Shown here: positions 6,765 through 16,735 of the stretch, in pieces
Layout: every line of letters begins with the position of its first letter
Position numbering within the stretch: the stretch's first letter is position 1
Assembly: GCA_937923515.1 (NCBI GenBank)
Contig: CALDUF010000018.1
Coordinates: 1 to 38,243 of the forward strand
DNA: 38,243 nt
Direction of reading: 5' to 3'
Source of the DNA: an uncultured Flavobacteriaceae bacterium
GTDB lineage: Bacteria > Bacteroidota > Bacteroidia > Flavobacteriales > Flavobacteriaceae
Notes under the pieces: model-generated
The model's database searches: none
Told to the model about the DNA's origin: nothing
Seen by the model: the letters and a program-made list of their open reading frames with translations, nothing else
Made by a program: the position numbers and the translations under genes

Positions 6765-8129
6765 ATGCTTCTAATACACGAATATTTTTTATTTACTTTA
6801 CATCAATATCGTTTTAAAGTGAATTTATTTAATCTAACATTAAAATTAAAAGGCTTTCCTATTGAGAAAGCTAAGCGTGACTTAGCAGAAATTCAATCGA
6901 AATCTGATAAGGCATACGAGATCTATTTGAGCTCTAGAAAGAAAGCCATTGTAGACTATCATGTAAACCATAATAAATTTTACCAACGTATTACCAAAAA
7001 TGTTGACACCAATGTGTGGCACAAGCTTCCTGTAATTAAAAAAAGTGATCTACAAATTCCGCTAAAGGAACGCTTATCAACAGGATTTACAGTAAAAAAT
7101 TCGCATATACATAAAACATCAGGTTCTTCAGGAACACCTCTAATTTTTGCTAAAGATAAATACGCGCATGCGCTGTCTTGGGCAAATTTTATAGATAGAT
7201 ACGCATGGTATGGTATTGATGCAACAAACGCTAAACAAGCACGGTTTTATGGTATTCCTATAAAAGGCTTAGGATATTACAAAGAACGCTTTAAAGATAT
7301 ATTAGGCAATAGGTTTCGATTTTCAGTGTTTGATATGAGTGATGTGCAACTAGAGTGGAACATCACAAAATTTAAAACAACAGCCTTTGAGTATATTAAT
7401 GGATATACAAGTGCCATTGTGCAATTGGCTAAGTTTTTAGAGAAAAAAAACATGATTTTAAAAGATGTTTGCCCAACACTAAAATTATGTATTGTGACTG
7501 CTGAAATGCTTTTTGATGATGATAAAACCTTACTTGAAACTTATATTGGTGTGCCTATTGCAAATGAATATGGATCTGCAGAACTGAGTTTGATTGCTTT
7601 TAACACACCCGAAAATGAATGGATTGTAAATACTGAGGATTTATTTATTGAGATTTTAGATGATAATGATGCCCCTGTAGAAAACGGAATAGAAGGTCGC
7701 ATTGTAGTAACCTCACTTTACAATACTGCGCATCCATTTATTAGATATGATATTGGTGATTTTGGAATGCTGCATAAAACAAGTACGTTGAAAAAACCAA
7801 TATTGCAAAACGTAATAGGCAGAACGAGTGATATTGTAGTATTACCTAGCGGAAAAAGGGCTGCAGGCTTAACATTCTACTACATCACAAAAACAGTAAT
7901 TGAAGATGACGCCAACGTAAAAGAATTTATTATTGAACAACATGCATTAGATACTTTTAAAATACGATACACAAGTAAAGCACTACTTTCAGAAGCCAAA
8001 ATAAACACCATTAAAAAAGAAATTAAGAGGTATTTAGAAGATGGATTAACCATTAATTTTGAAAGACAATCGGCTTTAAAACGCACTAGAGGCGGTAAGT
8101 TAAAGCAATTTACGTCTTTTGTGAAGTAA
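6765..8129 (+). CDS. CapK/PaaK-like adenylate-forming enzyme
   Basis: A 454-residue member of the phenylacetate-CoA ligase-like (CapK) branch of the ANL superfamily. It shows the P-loop TSGSSGTP near residue 118, the acidic EYGSAE near 267, YDIGD near 328 and VIGRTSD near 350. Such proteins adenylate a carboxylic acid; CapK-type members sit in capsule or O-antigen loci, and this gene abuts the polysaccharide locus, so modification of a sugar with an acyl or amino-acid group is a reasonable inference. The ATG at 6765 is preferred; an upstream in-frame ATG at 6723 lies in a hairpin loop and adds atypical residues. The 3' end overlaps the convergent GT2 gene by 20 bp. Confidence 0.85.
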   Translation: MLLIHEYFLFTLHQYRFKVNLFNLTLKLKGFPIEKAKRDLAEIQSKSDKAYEIYLSSRKKAIVDYHVNHNKFYQRITKNVDTNVWHKLPVIKKSDLQIPLKERLSTGFTVKNSHIHKTSGSSGTPLIFAKDKYAHALSWANFIDRYAWYGIDATNAKQARFYGIPIKGLGYYKERFKDILGNRFRFSVFDMSDVQLEWNITKFKTTAFEYINGYTSAIVQLAKFLEKKNMILKDVCPTLKLCIVTAEMLFDDDKTLLETYIGVPIANEYGSAELSLIAFNTPENEWIVNTEDLFIEILDDNDAPVENGIEGRIVVTSLYNTAHPFIRYDIGDFGMLHKTSTLKKPILQNVIGRTSDIVVLPSGKRAAGLTFYYITKTVIEDDANVKEFIIEQHALDTFKIRYTSKALLSEAKINTIKKEIKRYLEDGLTINFERQSALKRTRGGKLKQFTSFVK

Positions 8130-8889
8130 CTGTTTGTTTAGACTTTACAAAAAAGTATTCAAACAGAAAGCGCACAAGATAATAGATTGATTTTAGAGTT
8201 GAAAAACCTAATCCTTTTTTATATACTAAGTAATTATAGGTAATAAGGCTTAATTTATTTGAAGATATAGAATGTGTTCTCACTCTATATATTGCCAAAG
8301 ACTCTTCCACACCTAAAGCGGGCATTTTACTTTTTTTAACGGCCTGTAACCACAACAACCAATCTTGCCGTTTGCGAAGGTTTGGCGCGTATACTTTACC
8401 CAAAACTTTTGTATTATAAATTCCAGTTAGGTTACCAATGTAATTACACTTTAAAAGTTTTTTATAGGTTATTTTAGGTAATGCCTTTACAGTTTTACGT
8501 AATAGACTGCCGTTTTCATCCATGATATCATAACTTGAAAAACTAACTTTAGCATTATTAGCAAGCATAAATTTAAGCTGCTGTTCTAGTTTATGCGGTT
8601 TCCATAAGTCATCACTATCTAAAAACGCAATAAAGTCTCCCTGGGCTTCCTCAATACCTTTGTTACGTGTAACTGCCGCACCTTGATTCATTTTATTTTG
8701 AAACACCTTAATATTACTATTATTAGAAGCATAATTGTTTACAATTGAAAGTGTATCATCGTTTGAGGCATCGTCAATAATAATAAGTTCCCAATTTGTG
8801 TGGGTTTGCTTTAAAACACTTTCAATGGTAGGGGTAATAAAACGTTGAGAATTATATGTTGGCATTATTATGGAAACAAGCGCTTCCAT
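8110..8889 (-). CDS. Glycosyltransferase family 2
   Basis: A 259-residue GT-A enzyme. The N-terminus SIIMPTYNSQRFI, then LIIIDDASNDDT, and the metal-binding FLDSDDLW are all present, in the usual order, followed by a TuaG/WcaA-like RQDWLLWLQAV segment. It is expected to add one sugar to the undecaprenyl-linked repeat at the cytoplasmic face. It is the last gene of the polysaccharide locus and begins one base after the stop of the glycosylphosphotransferase gene. Acceptor and donor cannot be told from sequence. Its 3' end overlaps the CapK-like gene by 20 bp. Confidence 0.93.
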   Translation of the reverse strand: MEALVSIIMPTYNSQRFITPTIESVLKQTHTNWELIIIDDASNDDTLSIVNNYASNNSNIKVFQNKMNQGAAVTRNKGIEEAQGDFIAFLDSDDLWKPHKLEQQLKFMLANNAKVSFSSYDIMDENGSLLRKTVKALPKITYKKLLKCNYIGNLTGIYNTKVLGKVYAPNLRKRQDWLLWLQAVKKSKMPALGVEESLAIYRVRTHSISSNKLSLITYNYLVYKKGLGFSTLKSIYYLVRFLFEYFFVKSKQTVTSQKT

Positions 8890-10245
8890 TTAATATGCTT
8901 TTTTCTCGCCTTTTAGTGCATTTATAAAAGTTTGCACTGTAATTTTAATATCAAGAAGTAAAGACCAGTTTTCGACATAAAAAATATCGTACTTTACGCG
9001 GTTTATAATGTCCTTATCTGTTTCTATTTCACCCCTAAAGCCACTTACTTGAGCTAGACCTGTAATACCTGGTTTTACAAAATGCCTAACCATAAACTTA
9101 TCTATTCTTCTTGCATACATATTTGTATGGCTTACCATGTGAGGTCTTGGGCCAACAACCGACATGTCTCCAAACAAGACATTAAAAAATTGTGGAAGCT
9201 CGTCTATACTTGTTTTTCTAATAAAAGCACCAACTTTAGTAACTCTAGCATCACCTTTTGTTGCCTGATGCAAATGTGCATTTTTATTGGGCGTCATAGA
9301 TCTAAATTTATAACAATCAAACTCTTTATAATTAAATCCGTTTCTAGATTGTTTAAAAAACACAGGGCCTTTAGATTCTATTTTGATAAGAATAGCCAGC
9401 AAAGGTGTTAACCATGATAGAATGAAAACGATAATAAAAAGTGAGAACAGTATATCAAATAATCGTTTCACATACTTATTTAAGGATTCTTGTAGAGGTA
9501 TATTTCTTAAAGAAAGTACTGGAATATAATCGTAATACTCATATTTAAGTTTTTTAGAAAAAATCTCCTTATTATCTGGTATAAATTTTAACTCTCGTAA
9601 ATTGTTATCGGCAAAATCTATAAGTTCATTGATTTGTTTATTCGATAATTCTGCAACTGAAAAATATATTTCATTAATATCATTATCAATGATATAATCA
9701 AAACACTTACTTAAAGAAAAACCTTCTTCTCTAACGCTAAATTGTGACATGAATTTATATCCAAACTCAGGTCTTGTTTTAAAAATTTTTATAAGTTGTC
9801 TTGTCTTTTCATTTTTACCAATTACTACAACCAATCTTATATTACCTCCCAAAATACTTCTGTATTTATTAAGTAAAAAGAATGTTAAAAATTTAAAGAC
9901 CGTAATTAAAACAAAAACGAAAAACAGATAATTACCTAAATTAATTCTACTAATATTGGGTTGTTTAAAAAATCCTATAAAAGCATATAAGACTATTGCA
10001 AATAATACCGTTTGTTTTAAAATTAGTGTTAATAATTGAACTATCTTAGTGCTTCTCTGCACCTCATAAAATCGATTATAGAATGAAATGACTAGCCAAA
10101 GTATAGAAAGATAGCTTAAAAACAACAATCTATGTTGAAAGTTAATTTCAAATAGAAAAACAGAACTGCATAGTATTATCATATCAATGATAATAGAAAT
10201 GGGTTTTATTAACCCAGAGTATCTGTTTGGTTTAAAAGTTTTCAA
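8890..10245 (-). CDS. Exopolysaccharide polyprenyl glycosylphosphotransferase (WcaJ/WbaP type)
   Basis: A 451-residue initiating enzyme that transfers a sugar-1-phosphate from a nucleotide sugar to undecaprenyl phosphate at the inner membrane. The N-terminal third has four to five membrane segments; a central Rossmann-like region follows (RLVVVIGKNEKTRQL); the C-terminal catalytic part starts with a re-entrant hydrophobic helix (KRLFDILFSLFIIVFIL) and carries FKQSRNGF, YKFRSM, SIDELPQFFNVLFGDMS and VVGPRP. Architecture matches WcaJ. The sugar is probably glucose-1-P or galactose-1-P, which is inferred and not decided by motif. It is 1 bp from both neighbours in the operon. Confidence 0.95.
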   Translation of the reverse strand: MKTFKPNRYSGLIKPISIIIDMIILCSSVFLFEINFQHRLLFLSYLSILWLVISFYNRFYEVQRSTKIVQLLTLILKQTVLFAIVLYAFIGFFKQPNISRINLGNYLFFVFVLITVFKFLTFFLLNKYRSILGGNIRLVVVIGKNEKTRQLIKIFKTRPEFGYKFMSQFSVREEGFSLSKCFDYIIDNDINEIYFSVAELSNKQINELIDFADNNLRELKFIPDNKEIFSKKLKYEYYDYIPVLSLRNIPLQESLNKYVKRLFDILFSLFIIVFILSWLTPLLAILIKIESKGPVFFKQSRNGFNYKEFDCYKFRSMTPNKNAHLHQATKGDARVTKVGAFIRKTSIDELPQFFNVLFGDMSVVGPRPHMVSHTNMYARRIDKFMVRHFVKPGITGLAQVSGFRGEIETDKDIINRVKYDIFYVENWSLLLDIKITVQTFINALKGEKKAY

Positions 10246-10246
10246 T

Positions 10247-11239
10247 TTATCGTTTTATGTGTTTATCAAAGCTTTTGTGCTCGCTTTTGTACAACTCTTC
10301 TGGACTAAGGCTTTTAAAATAATCAAACGTTTTTTTCATGCCTTCGTCTCTTTGCACTTTGGGAGACCAATTTAGTATTTTTTTAGCTAATGAAATATCT
10401 GGCTGTCTTTGAAGCGGATCATTTACCGGTAAATCCTTGTATATAATTTTTTGGGTAGTTCCTGTTAATTTTATAATTTCCTCGGCAAATGCTTTTATTG
10501 TGATTTCATAGGGGTTCCCAATATTTACAGGAAGCTCGTAGTCACTTAATAAGAGCCTATAAATACCTTCCACTTGGTCGTCTACATAACAAAAAGAGCG
10601 CGTTTGAGAGCCATCTCCAAAAACCGTTAAATCTTCTCCCCTCAAAGCTTGCCCCATAAATGCAGGTATTACTCTACCGTCGTTTAGGCGCATTCTAGGG
10701 CCGTAGGTGTTAAAAATTCTAACTATTCTAGTTTCTAAGCCGTGAAATCTATTATAAGCCATAGTAATAGCTTCTTGAAAGCGTTTGGCTTCGTCATAAA
10801 CACCTCTGGGGCCAATTGTATTTACATTACCATAATAATCCTCAGTTTGAGGATGTACGAGCGGGTCTCCATAAATTTCGGAAGTTGATGCAATTAAAAT
10901 TCTAGCTTTTTTTGCTTTGGCTAAACCTAGTAAATTATGTGTACCTAAAGCACCTACCTTTAGTGTTTGTATTGGTATTTTTAAATAATCTATAGGGCTG
11001 GCGGGAGATGCAAAGTGTAATATATAATCTAAATTACCTCTTAGTTCAATAAAGTTTGTAACATCATGAGCAACAAACTCAAAATTTTCTAGACCTATTA
11101 AATGTTCTATATTTTTTTTGTCGCCAGTTATTAAGTTATCCATTGCTACAACATAGTAGCCTTCTTTATGAAATTTATCGCATAAGTGCGAACCTAAAAA
11201 CCCGGCAGCACCTGTAATAAGAATTTTTTTTAAAGCCAA
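10247..11239 (-). CDS. uxs: UDP-glucuronate decarboxylase (UDP-xylose synthase)
   Basis: A 330-residue extended SDR protein. It has the NAD-binding GAAGFLGS at 10-17, the UXS-type segments HFASPASP near 76-82 and [14 protein letters not shown] near 118-131, and YDEAKR with catalytic Y148 and K152. These features are those of UDP-glucuronate decarboxylase, which makes UDP-D-xylose, and not of UDP-glucose 4-epimerase. The UDP-glucose dehydrogenase that would supply its substrate is not in the window. The symbol is given by family; a 4-keto-pentose product cannot be excluded. It lies between the WcaI-like GT4 and the glycosylphosphotransferase genes. Confidence 0.85.
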   Translation of the reverse strand: MALKKILITGAAGFLGSHLCDKFHKEGYYVVAMDNLITGDKKNIEHLIGLENFEFVAHDVTNFIELRGNLDYILHFASPASPIDYLKIPIQTLKVGALGTHNLLGLAKAKKARILIASTSEIYGDPLVHPQTEDYYGNVNTIGPRGVYDEAKRFQEAITMAYNRFHGLETRIVRIFNTYGPRMRLNDGRVIPAFMGQALRGEDLTVFGDGSQTRSFCYVDDQVEGIYRLLLSDYELPVNIGNPYEITIKAFAEEIIKLTGTTQKIIYKDLPVNDPLQRQPDISLAKKILNWSPKVQRDEGMKKTFDYFKSLSPEELYKSEHKSFDKHIKR

Positions 11240-11256
11240 TACTCTGATATTTTTAA

Positions 11257-12468
11257 TTAAATACTTTCAAGTTTATCAATAAAATTATCCAAAACTTCAG
11301 TTTTAGAAAATTTTCTGTTTACATAGTCCATAGCATTTAATCCAATGTTCTGACTAAGTTTTTTGTCATTTTTTAAAATACAAATCTTTTGAATTATTGC
11401 TTCCATTTCTGTATCATCAAAATAAAAACCGCCTTGAGATTCTTTAAATACAGTGGCTACTTCACTCTTTAAATTCCCCGTTACTATTGATGGTTTTGCG
11501 CTAGCCATCATACCTAAGATTTTTGAAGGCATTACGGTATCAATAACATCCGTTTTTTGAAACAAAATATGTAAATCGGCACTACTTAATAGAGATGGTA
11601 ACTCTTCATAAGGTACTAAATTATAGTGCTTCACAATACTATGATGCTTTATTTTTGATAGTAAACTATCTTTTTCGGCACCTTCGCCAACTACAATAAC
11701 TTCTACATTATCAATTGACTTTATATGATTTAAAAACTCAATAAAAAACACCCAATCTTGCTTAGCGCCAATATTTCCTGAATAAAGAATTTTAAATGCA
11801 TTGGATTCTAAATATCTATGCGATTTTATTTTATTGCTACTAAATTTAGTTATATCAATCCAATTTGTGAGATAAAAAGTATTCGTTTTTGTTTTCTGTT
11901 TTAGTTTAGCAATCATACCAAAACTTATGGTTGAAACGATATCTGCTTTTGACAAAACAAATTTTTCAATACTCTGCAATAAATCAATAACAACCTTTTT
12001 ATTCCCTGTTAGAAGTCCTGAATCTATCGCTGCATCAAATTCAAAATCCTGTATGTGTACCCAGTGTTTCGACTTGTATCGTTTTTTCATAAACCACCCC
12101 AATAGAGCAGACGTTGTAAATGGCACAATAGATATAACTATATCTGGTTTGTTAACTCTAAACAGGTTAATAAAATTTCCAAAAGTAAAACTTGTTAAAT
12201 GAATAATTCTTTTAATAAATGTAGGGTCTTTAGGAACATACTGCTTACTTCTAAAAACTTTTACACCATTTATAGTTTCTTTTACTAAATAGGGTTTTGA
12301 TTTATAATCGTCTCTAATTTCCCACTGAGGATAATAGGGAAAACCAGTTATAACGGTAACGTCAAACCCTTTTGAAACTAAATATTCAGCTTTTTCAGTT
12401 GAATATAAACCTATGGCACTATCTTCTGGAAAATAGTTAATACCAATAATTAAAATTCTATTCCGCAA
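11257..12468 (-). CDS. WcaI-like glycosyltransferase family 4
   Basis: A 403-residue GT-B enzyme. The start [22 protein letters not shown] and [12 protein letters not shown] are typical of the WcaI (colanic acid) group, and the C-terminal half has the GT4 donor-binding run [21 protein letters not shown] and [17 protein letters not shown]. It should transfer a sugar (fucose in the colanic-acid pathway) to the lipid-linked intermediate. The start overlaps the end of the WcaF-like gene by 11 bp, mirroring the wcaF-wcaI type pairing in colanic acid clusters. Confidence 0.9.
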   Translation of the reverse strand: MRNRILIIGINYFPEDSAIGLYSTEKAEYLVSKGFDVTVITGFPYYPQWEIRDDYKSKPYLVKETINGVKVFRSKQYVPKDPTFIKRIIHLTSFTFGNFINLFRVNKPDIVISIVPFTTSALLGWFMKKRYKSKHWVHIQDFEFDAAIDSGLLTGNKKVVIDLLQSIEKFVLSKADIVSTISFGMIAKLKQKTKTNTFYLTNWIDITKFSSNKIKSHRYLESNAFKILYSGNIGAKQDWVFFIEFLNHIKSIDNVEVIVVGEGAEKDSLLSKIKHHSIVKHYNLVPYEELPSLLSSADLHILFQKTDVIDTVMPSKILGMMASAKPSIVTGNLKSEVATVFKESQGGFYFDDTEMEAIIQKICILKNDKKLSQNIGLNAMDYVNRKFSKTEVLDNFIDKLESI

Positions 12469-13015
12469 TCTTTCTATCCTTTATAAACTTAACTGGAGAT
12501 CCAACATAAACTGAATTAGAATTTAAATCTTTAATTACAGTGCTTCGTGCTCCAACTACTGTACCTCTGCCTATTGTAACTCCTGGCGACACAAAAACAT
12601 CTGTAGCAAGCCAACATTCGTCTTCAATGATAATCTTTTTTGAATAAATAGGAAAATCATTTTTAGTATAATCATGAGAACCAGTGCATAAATAACTCTT
12701 TTGAGAAACAACAGTATGGGCACCTATTTCAATCTCACCTAAACTGTAGAGTACAACATAATCACCAATCCAACTGCAATCTCCAATTTTAACCTTCCAA
12801 GGATACGTAAATTTAGCACTAGGACGGATAATGACATTTTTACCAATTTTTGCACCAAAACACTTTAATAGAAACCTTCGCCATCCATACATGAATTGTG
12901 GTGTTGTGCTAAAAAATAGTGCTTGAACTAACCACCACAGCTGTACCGTGATTTTAGATTTTCCTCTAAAATTATCAGGTGTTTTGTATAGATTTAGATT
13001 TTGGATTTTCATCAT
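12458..13015 (-). CDS. WcaF-like putative colanic acid acetyltransferase
   Basis: A 185-residue left-handed beta-helix acyltransferase of the WcaF type. Hexapeptide-repeat residues run through IGKNVIIRPSAKF, IGDCSWIGDYVVLYSLGEIEIG, and ATDVFVSPGVTIGRGTVVGARSTVIK, with the TGSHDYTK loop holding the expected catalytic His. Acetyl-CoA-dependent O-acetylation of a sugar in the repeat unit is the likely role. The ATG at 13015 is chosen because it overlaps the TAA of the upstream GT4 gene by one base (TAATG), and an in-frame upstream ATG would overlap that gene by 34 bases. Confidence 0.9.
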   Translation of the reverse strand: MMKIQNLNLYKTPDNFRGKSKITVQLWWLVQALFFSTTPQFMYGWRRFLLKCFGAKIGKNVIIRPSAKFTYPWKVKIGDCSWIGDYVVLYSLGEIEIGAHTVVSQKSYLCTGSHDYTKNDFPIYSKKIIIEDECWLATDVFVSPGVTIGRGTVVGARSTVIKDLNSNSVYVGSPVKFIKDRKIAE

Positions 13016-14121
13016 TATTCTAAGATTGACCTGTAAAGATTTTCCCAAGCAATAAATTTACCTTCCCAACAATATTCTTTCTTAACAAAATTCTTTAGAG
13101 ATTCACCTTTTGTGTTTCTCTCATCATAACTCCAACTTAAAACTTTATTTAATGCCTCTAAAAGTTCTTTTTTATTAGGATTTATCAATAGGCCACCATT
13201 TTCGTTCCAATCTTTACATAGTCCTGTTTGGTGGGTTGTAATAACTGGTGTACCAACTATTGCAGACTCTAAATTTACCATACCTATTACTTCAGAGTAA
13301 GACGGTGCTACAAAAACAAATGCATCTCTAAACAAATTGTCTTTCTTTTTACCCTTAACTAGGCCCAGAAATTCAATTCTATTTTCTAAATTTAAACTTT
13401 TTGTTAATGCAATTAAACTTTTTGAGTAATCATTAAAAGATCCGGCTATTTTTAATGAAACACTTTTGTCTTCAATTTTACTAAATGCATCAATTAACAA
13501 GTCTATTCCTTTTTTAGGATCTAATCGTCCTAGATAAAGAATATATTTCTTAGAACTTATTGTATGAATTTGTTTGTCATCTTTTTTCTGGAAATCATGA
13601 ATCAAATTTGGTATTTCGTTTACTTTAGTTTTTGGAAACCTCTCTTTTAAGTCTTCACTTTCAAAAGGTGTAATAGAATGAAGCGTATTGGCTTTTTTAA
13701 AATATCTTTTAGTTATAAATTCAAAATAAAGTTTCTTTTTTAAATACCCCTTTTTCCATAACCAAGGCTCAAACATACCGTGGAAAGACACGACGTAAGG
13801 TATCCTATTTTCATTAGCATATTGGCAAGCAAAGTATTGAGAATACATCCAAACACCATGAACGTGAATAACATCAATCCCACTATTTTGTTTATTCAAT
13901 TCTGTTAATAAATCCTCTAAGTCTTTTGTTTTGCCCCAATATTTCCATAATATAGAATTTGCCTTTTCTGGTTTCAATATTTTGTCAGTAATCTCTGCAT
14001 AAGGTGAAATTATGGTAGATTTATGTTTATGTTTAATCAACTCTTTATGAAGATTTTTAACAACAGTTCTAATCCCTCCACTCGTAAGAGAATAATCTTC
14101 TAAAACATGAACAATATTCAT
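13015..14121 (-). CDS. Glycosyltransferase family 4
   Basis: A 368-residue GT-B enzyme. N-terminal acceptor domain starts NIVHVLEDYSLTSGGIRTVVKNL and contains DVIHVHGVWMYSQY; the donor domain carries ILYLGRLDPKKGIDLLIDAF, LKIAGS and SYSEVIGMVNLESAIVGTPVI with the conserved E-x7-E-like segment of GT4. It probably adds one sugar of the repeat unit. It is coupled by one-base overlaps to both neighbours. Donor sugar not identified. Confidence 0.92.
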   Translation of the reverse strand: MNIVHVLEDYSLTSGGIRTVVKNLHKELIKHKHKSTIISPYAEITDKILKPEKANSILWKYWGKTKDLEDLLTELNKQNSGIDVIHVHGVWMYSQYFACQYANENRIPYVVSFHGMFEPWLWKKGYLKKKLYFEFITKRYFKKANTLHSITPFESEDLKERFPKTKVNEIPNLIHDFQKKDDKQIHTISSKKYILYLGRLDPKKGIDLLIDAFSKIEDKSVSLKIAGSFNDYSKSLIALTKSLNLENRIEFLGLVKGKKKDNLFRDAFVFVAPSYSEVIGMVNLESAIVGTPVITTHQTGLCKDWNENGGLLINPNKKELLEALNKVLSWSYDERNTKGESLKNFVKKEYCWEGKFIAWENLYRSILE

Positions 14122-15323
14122 TATTTATTTTGTGTTTTTTTATTAAACAAAATTGGCAAAACCCCCATAAAAAAACTAAAAAAAATCACACCGTTTTCTC
14201 TTTCTAGTATATTTTCAGAAGTCATAACAATAAGATAAAATAAAAGAACACATAATGCAATTTTATTATCAAAAACTAATGAATTTTTTAGATAATAAAA
14301 CAGTGTTAAAACAAATAAACTTGAACCAACAAAACCTATTGATAATAAAAAACTTAGAAACTGATTATGTGAATTGTATCTTTCTAAATATAAAAAAGAC
14401 GCTTTATCTTTAAAACTATTTATAAGTACATCATTGTAATCGCCTATACCTCTACCAAAAAAAGGGGTTTCTTTTATAACGCCTACTGCATACCTATAAA
14501 TGGTATATCGAATATTTGTAGAACTAAAATTACCATTATCTATTGTTTGAATATTAACTAGTTCAGAAAATTTCTTTTTACCCTCGCTAATATTATATAT
14601 GGCGATAGTTAATGACATTAAAAAGACTAGACCCAAACTCCATATTTTCCTGTTTTTATTAAAAAAAAAGAAAACAATTGATGTTATTGCTAAACCAATA
14701 ATTGGTCCTTTTTTTAATAACATCATAAGAAAAAATATTAATATTATATCTGAAACTAAAAGGATTAAAATTTTGTTCCATTTTTTTTCATTTTTTAGCA
14801 GAAAAAAACTGAATAATATGGCTATACAAATGTGCATAGAAAGATATATTGGATGAATATTAAAATTACCTTGTGCAATTCTTACAACTGTAATATAGTG
14901 AACAAAAATGGCACTTTTGTAGTGAAAAAGATGACTAAAAAAAAACGCAATATTTATACCTAAAATTATTATTATAAATATCCACAAATAAGAAGTTCTT
15001 CTTTTTCTTATATGTAAGATTGTATCTTTTGATAAAATTGAAAAAATAAAAGGAAAAACCAATATTGATGACATGGTTTCCAATTTTCTCAATCCATAAT
15101 CAATATTTTCTGAATAAGTAAGGCTAATTATTAAAAAAAAGTAAACGGAGGTGGTAATTAAAAAATATTTGATATTAAAATTAAAGTTCTGAACATCTAT
15201 ATTACACAGAATTGTTAAACCAAAGAAACCAATAATAATAGGTTTTATATTTGTTGGAAATGCAGGTAACAAAAAAATAGAAATCATACCTACAAACAGT
15301 AACTTTATCTTAAATTTTTTCAT
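14121..15323 (-). CDS. O-antigen ligase/polymerase family membrane protein (Wzy/WaaL-like)
   Basis: A 400-residue polytopic protein with about ten to twelve membrane segments and a large periplasmic loop that carries the family-typical TPFFGRGIGDYND and RYNSHNQFLSFLLSIGFVG motifs (Wzy_C / O-antigen ligase). It therefore either polymerises repeat units or ligates polymer to an acceptor. A second polymerase-like protein is encoded directly upstream, so one may be the polymerase and the other the ligase. It overlaps that gene by 4 bp and the next GT4 by 1 bp. Confidence 0.85.
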   Translation of the reverse strand: MKKFKIKLLFVGMISIFLLPAFPTNIKPIIIGFFGLTILCNIDVQNFNFNIKYFLITTSVYFFLIISLTYSENIDYGLRKLETMSSILVFPFIFSILSKDTILHIRKRRTSYLWIFIIIILGINIAFFFSHLFHYKSAIFVHYITVVRIAQGNFNIHPIYLSMHICIAILFSFFLLKNEKKWNKILILLVSDIILIFFLMMLLKKGPIIGLAITSIVFFFFNKNRKIWSLGLVFLMSLTIAIYNISEGKKKFSELVNIQTIDNGNFSSTNIRYTIYRYAVGVIKETPFFGRGIGDYNDVLINSFKDKASFLYLERYNSHNQFLSFLLSIGFVGSSLFVLTLFYYLKNSLVFDNKIALCVLLFYLIVMTSENILERENGVIFFSFFMGVLPILFNKKTQNK

Positions 15324-16735
15324 TTTTTTAAGCCTGTTATATACTTAGTAAATCCATTAAATAATTTAGGAATTGTGAACACTCCTAAAAAAGTTCCTAT
15401 ATAGTACGAAAAGCCACTTGTAAGGTCTCCGCGTAGCAAGAACATTAAATGAATAGCAAAATAAAATGCCATAAACTTTTTAAGTTTGTCATCTTGATTT
15501 AGCCAGCCTAAAAATTTCACCACAAAATAGGCAAGTAAAATAGCCATGAAAATAGAGCCCAAAACCCCAAAGTTTAAATATCCCTCGGAAATAACGGGAT
15601 TTGAAAGGTTATTAAAATGGAATCCAAATTTTTCTATCATGTAGTTTCCTATTAACTCTCCTGAGGAAATTGGTTTTGAGGTCCAAATACTTCTTGGCAC
15701 GAAAAAAAGCAGCACACTTAACAACTGATATCCCATAGATAATCCTTCATTAGAAACATAAACCATAGATGCTGATATATTGGCAAAAGCATCATAATTT
15801 AATGTATTAAACGTTGTTGAAAAGTTCTCTACTGAAAATTCGTCTGTTATATACTTAGGATTATTTAAAACCTCTTCAAATGTGTATTCTACGTGGGTTA
15901 ATATTTGTATTAATGGAAATATTATAACCATTGAAAAGAATAAAAAAGAAAGTGATTTATCGTTACTGTTCAAAAGTTTTGGGAAAAATAAAAACAACAA
16001 AGTAATATATATGGGGCCTAATGCATTACGTTTCTCGGTCAACGGGTTTTTGAACCAAAATAACAGTACTAAAAAGGATAAAAATATAAAAGATATTAAA
16101 AGTACGTTTGAAGTTATACGCTTAGTCTTTAGTAAATAGTTGTAACTCAAGATTAATCCACCTAAAGGAACAAGAAATAATACCTTTTTCTGTACTAATA
16201 AGTCAAAAACGGAATAACTGGATTGGTACCAACTTGGTCTAGTATATTCTTCAATTATAAAATTATAACTCATAATAAGCACCAAAACACAAAAAAATAA
16301 AATGAAAAGAAGGTTTAGTGGCAGCCTAGGGTTCTTTTTTATTATAACATTATTTTCTATACTACGCTTTTTTGCCTTTTTAAAAAAAACATAAAAGCTA
16401 TAAAATATGATATTAAACAAAATTATTAAAGCATTGGTTTGTATCGTTAAAGTTTCATCATATGGGAGTTTTTGAGAAAAGAACATATAGTCCTTTTCAA
16501 AAGTACCTATTTGTATAATGGGTGCCAAAACAAAAAATAAATAGTAAAAAACAATATAAGTAGATATAAATGGCGAAAAGTATTTTTCTATATATAAATG
16601 ATGAAAAGTAACTACCAATATGCCAATGAAACTCATAAAGAAAGATATCCAAACCCATGCATCTGCATTAAATGTAACAAACATTAATATACTTACTAGA
16701 GCGTAAAAAGTAATTAAAACATGTTTTAGTTTCAT
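15320..16735 (-). CDS. O-antigen polymerase-like membrane protein (Wzy candidate)
   Basis: A 471-residue polytopic protein with roughly twelve membrane segments. The loop with YDAFANISASMVYVSNEG and LLSVLLFFVPRSIWTSKPISSGELIGNYM is characteristic of oligosaccharide repeat unit polymerases of the OAG/Wzy_O-antigen type; SEGYLNFGVLGSIFMAILLAYF follows. It is expected to polymerise lipid-linked repeat units in the periplasm. It is embedded in a run of 4-bp overlaps with the neighbouring genes, so it is co-translated with the flippase/GT4 set. The division of labour with the adjacent ligase-like protein is unresolved. Confidence 0.85.
   Translation of the reverse strand: MKLKHVLITFYALVSILMFVTFNADAWVWISFFMSFIGILVVTFHHLYIEKYFSPFISTYIVFYYLFFVLAPIIQIGTFEKDYMFFSQKLPYDETLTIQTNALIILFNIIFYSFYVFFKKAKKRSIENNVIIKKNPRLPLNLLFILFFCVLVLIMSYNFIIEEYTRPSWYQSSYSVFDLLVQKKVLFLVPLGGLILSYNYLLKTKRITSNVLLISFIFLSFLVLLFWFKNPLTEKRNALGPIYITLLFLFFPKLLNSNDKSLSFLFFSMVIIFPLIQILTHVEYTFEEVLNNPKYITDEFSVENFSTTFNTLNYDAFANISASMVYVSNEGLSMGYQLLSVLLFFVPRSIWTSKPISSGELIGNYMIEKFGFHFNNLSNPVISEGYLNFGVLGSIFMAILLAYFVVKFLGWLNQDDKLKKFMAFYFAIHLMFLLRGDLTSGFSYYIGTFLGVFTIPKLFNGFTKYITGLKK

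Noticed and set aside
9082-9411. Plus-strand frame of 109 codons inside the glycosylphosphotransferase gene
   Set aside because: Antisense to highly conserved catalytic motifs, with Cys/His-rich composition typical of a shadow frame.
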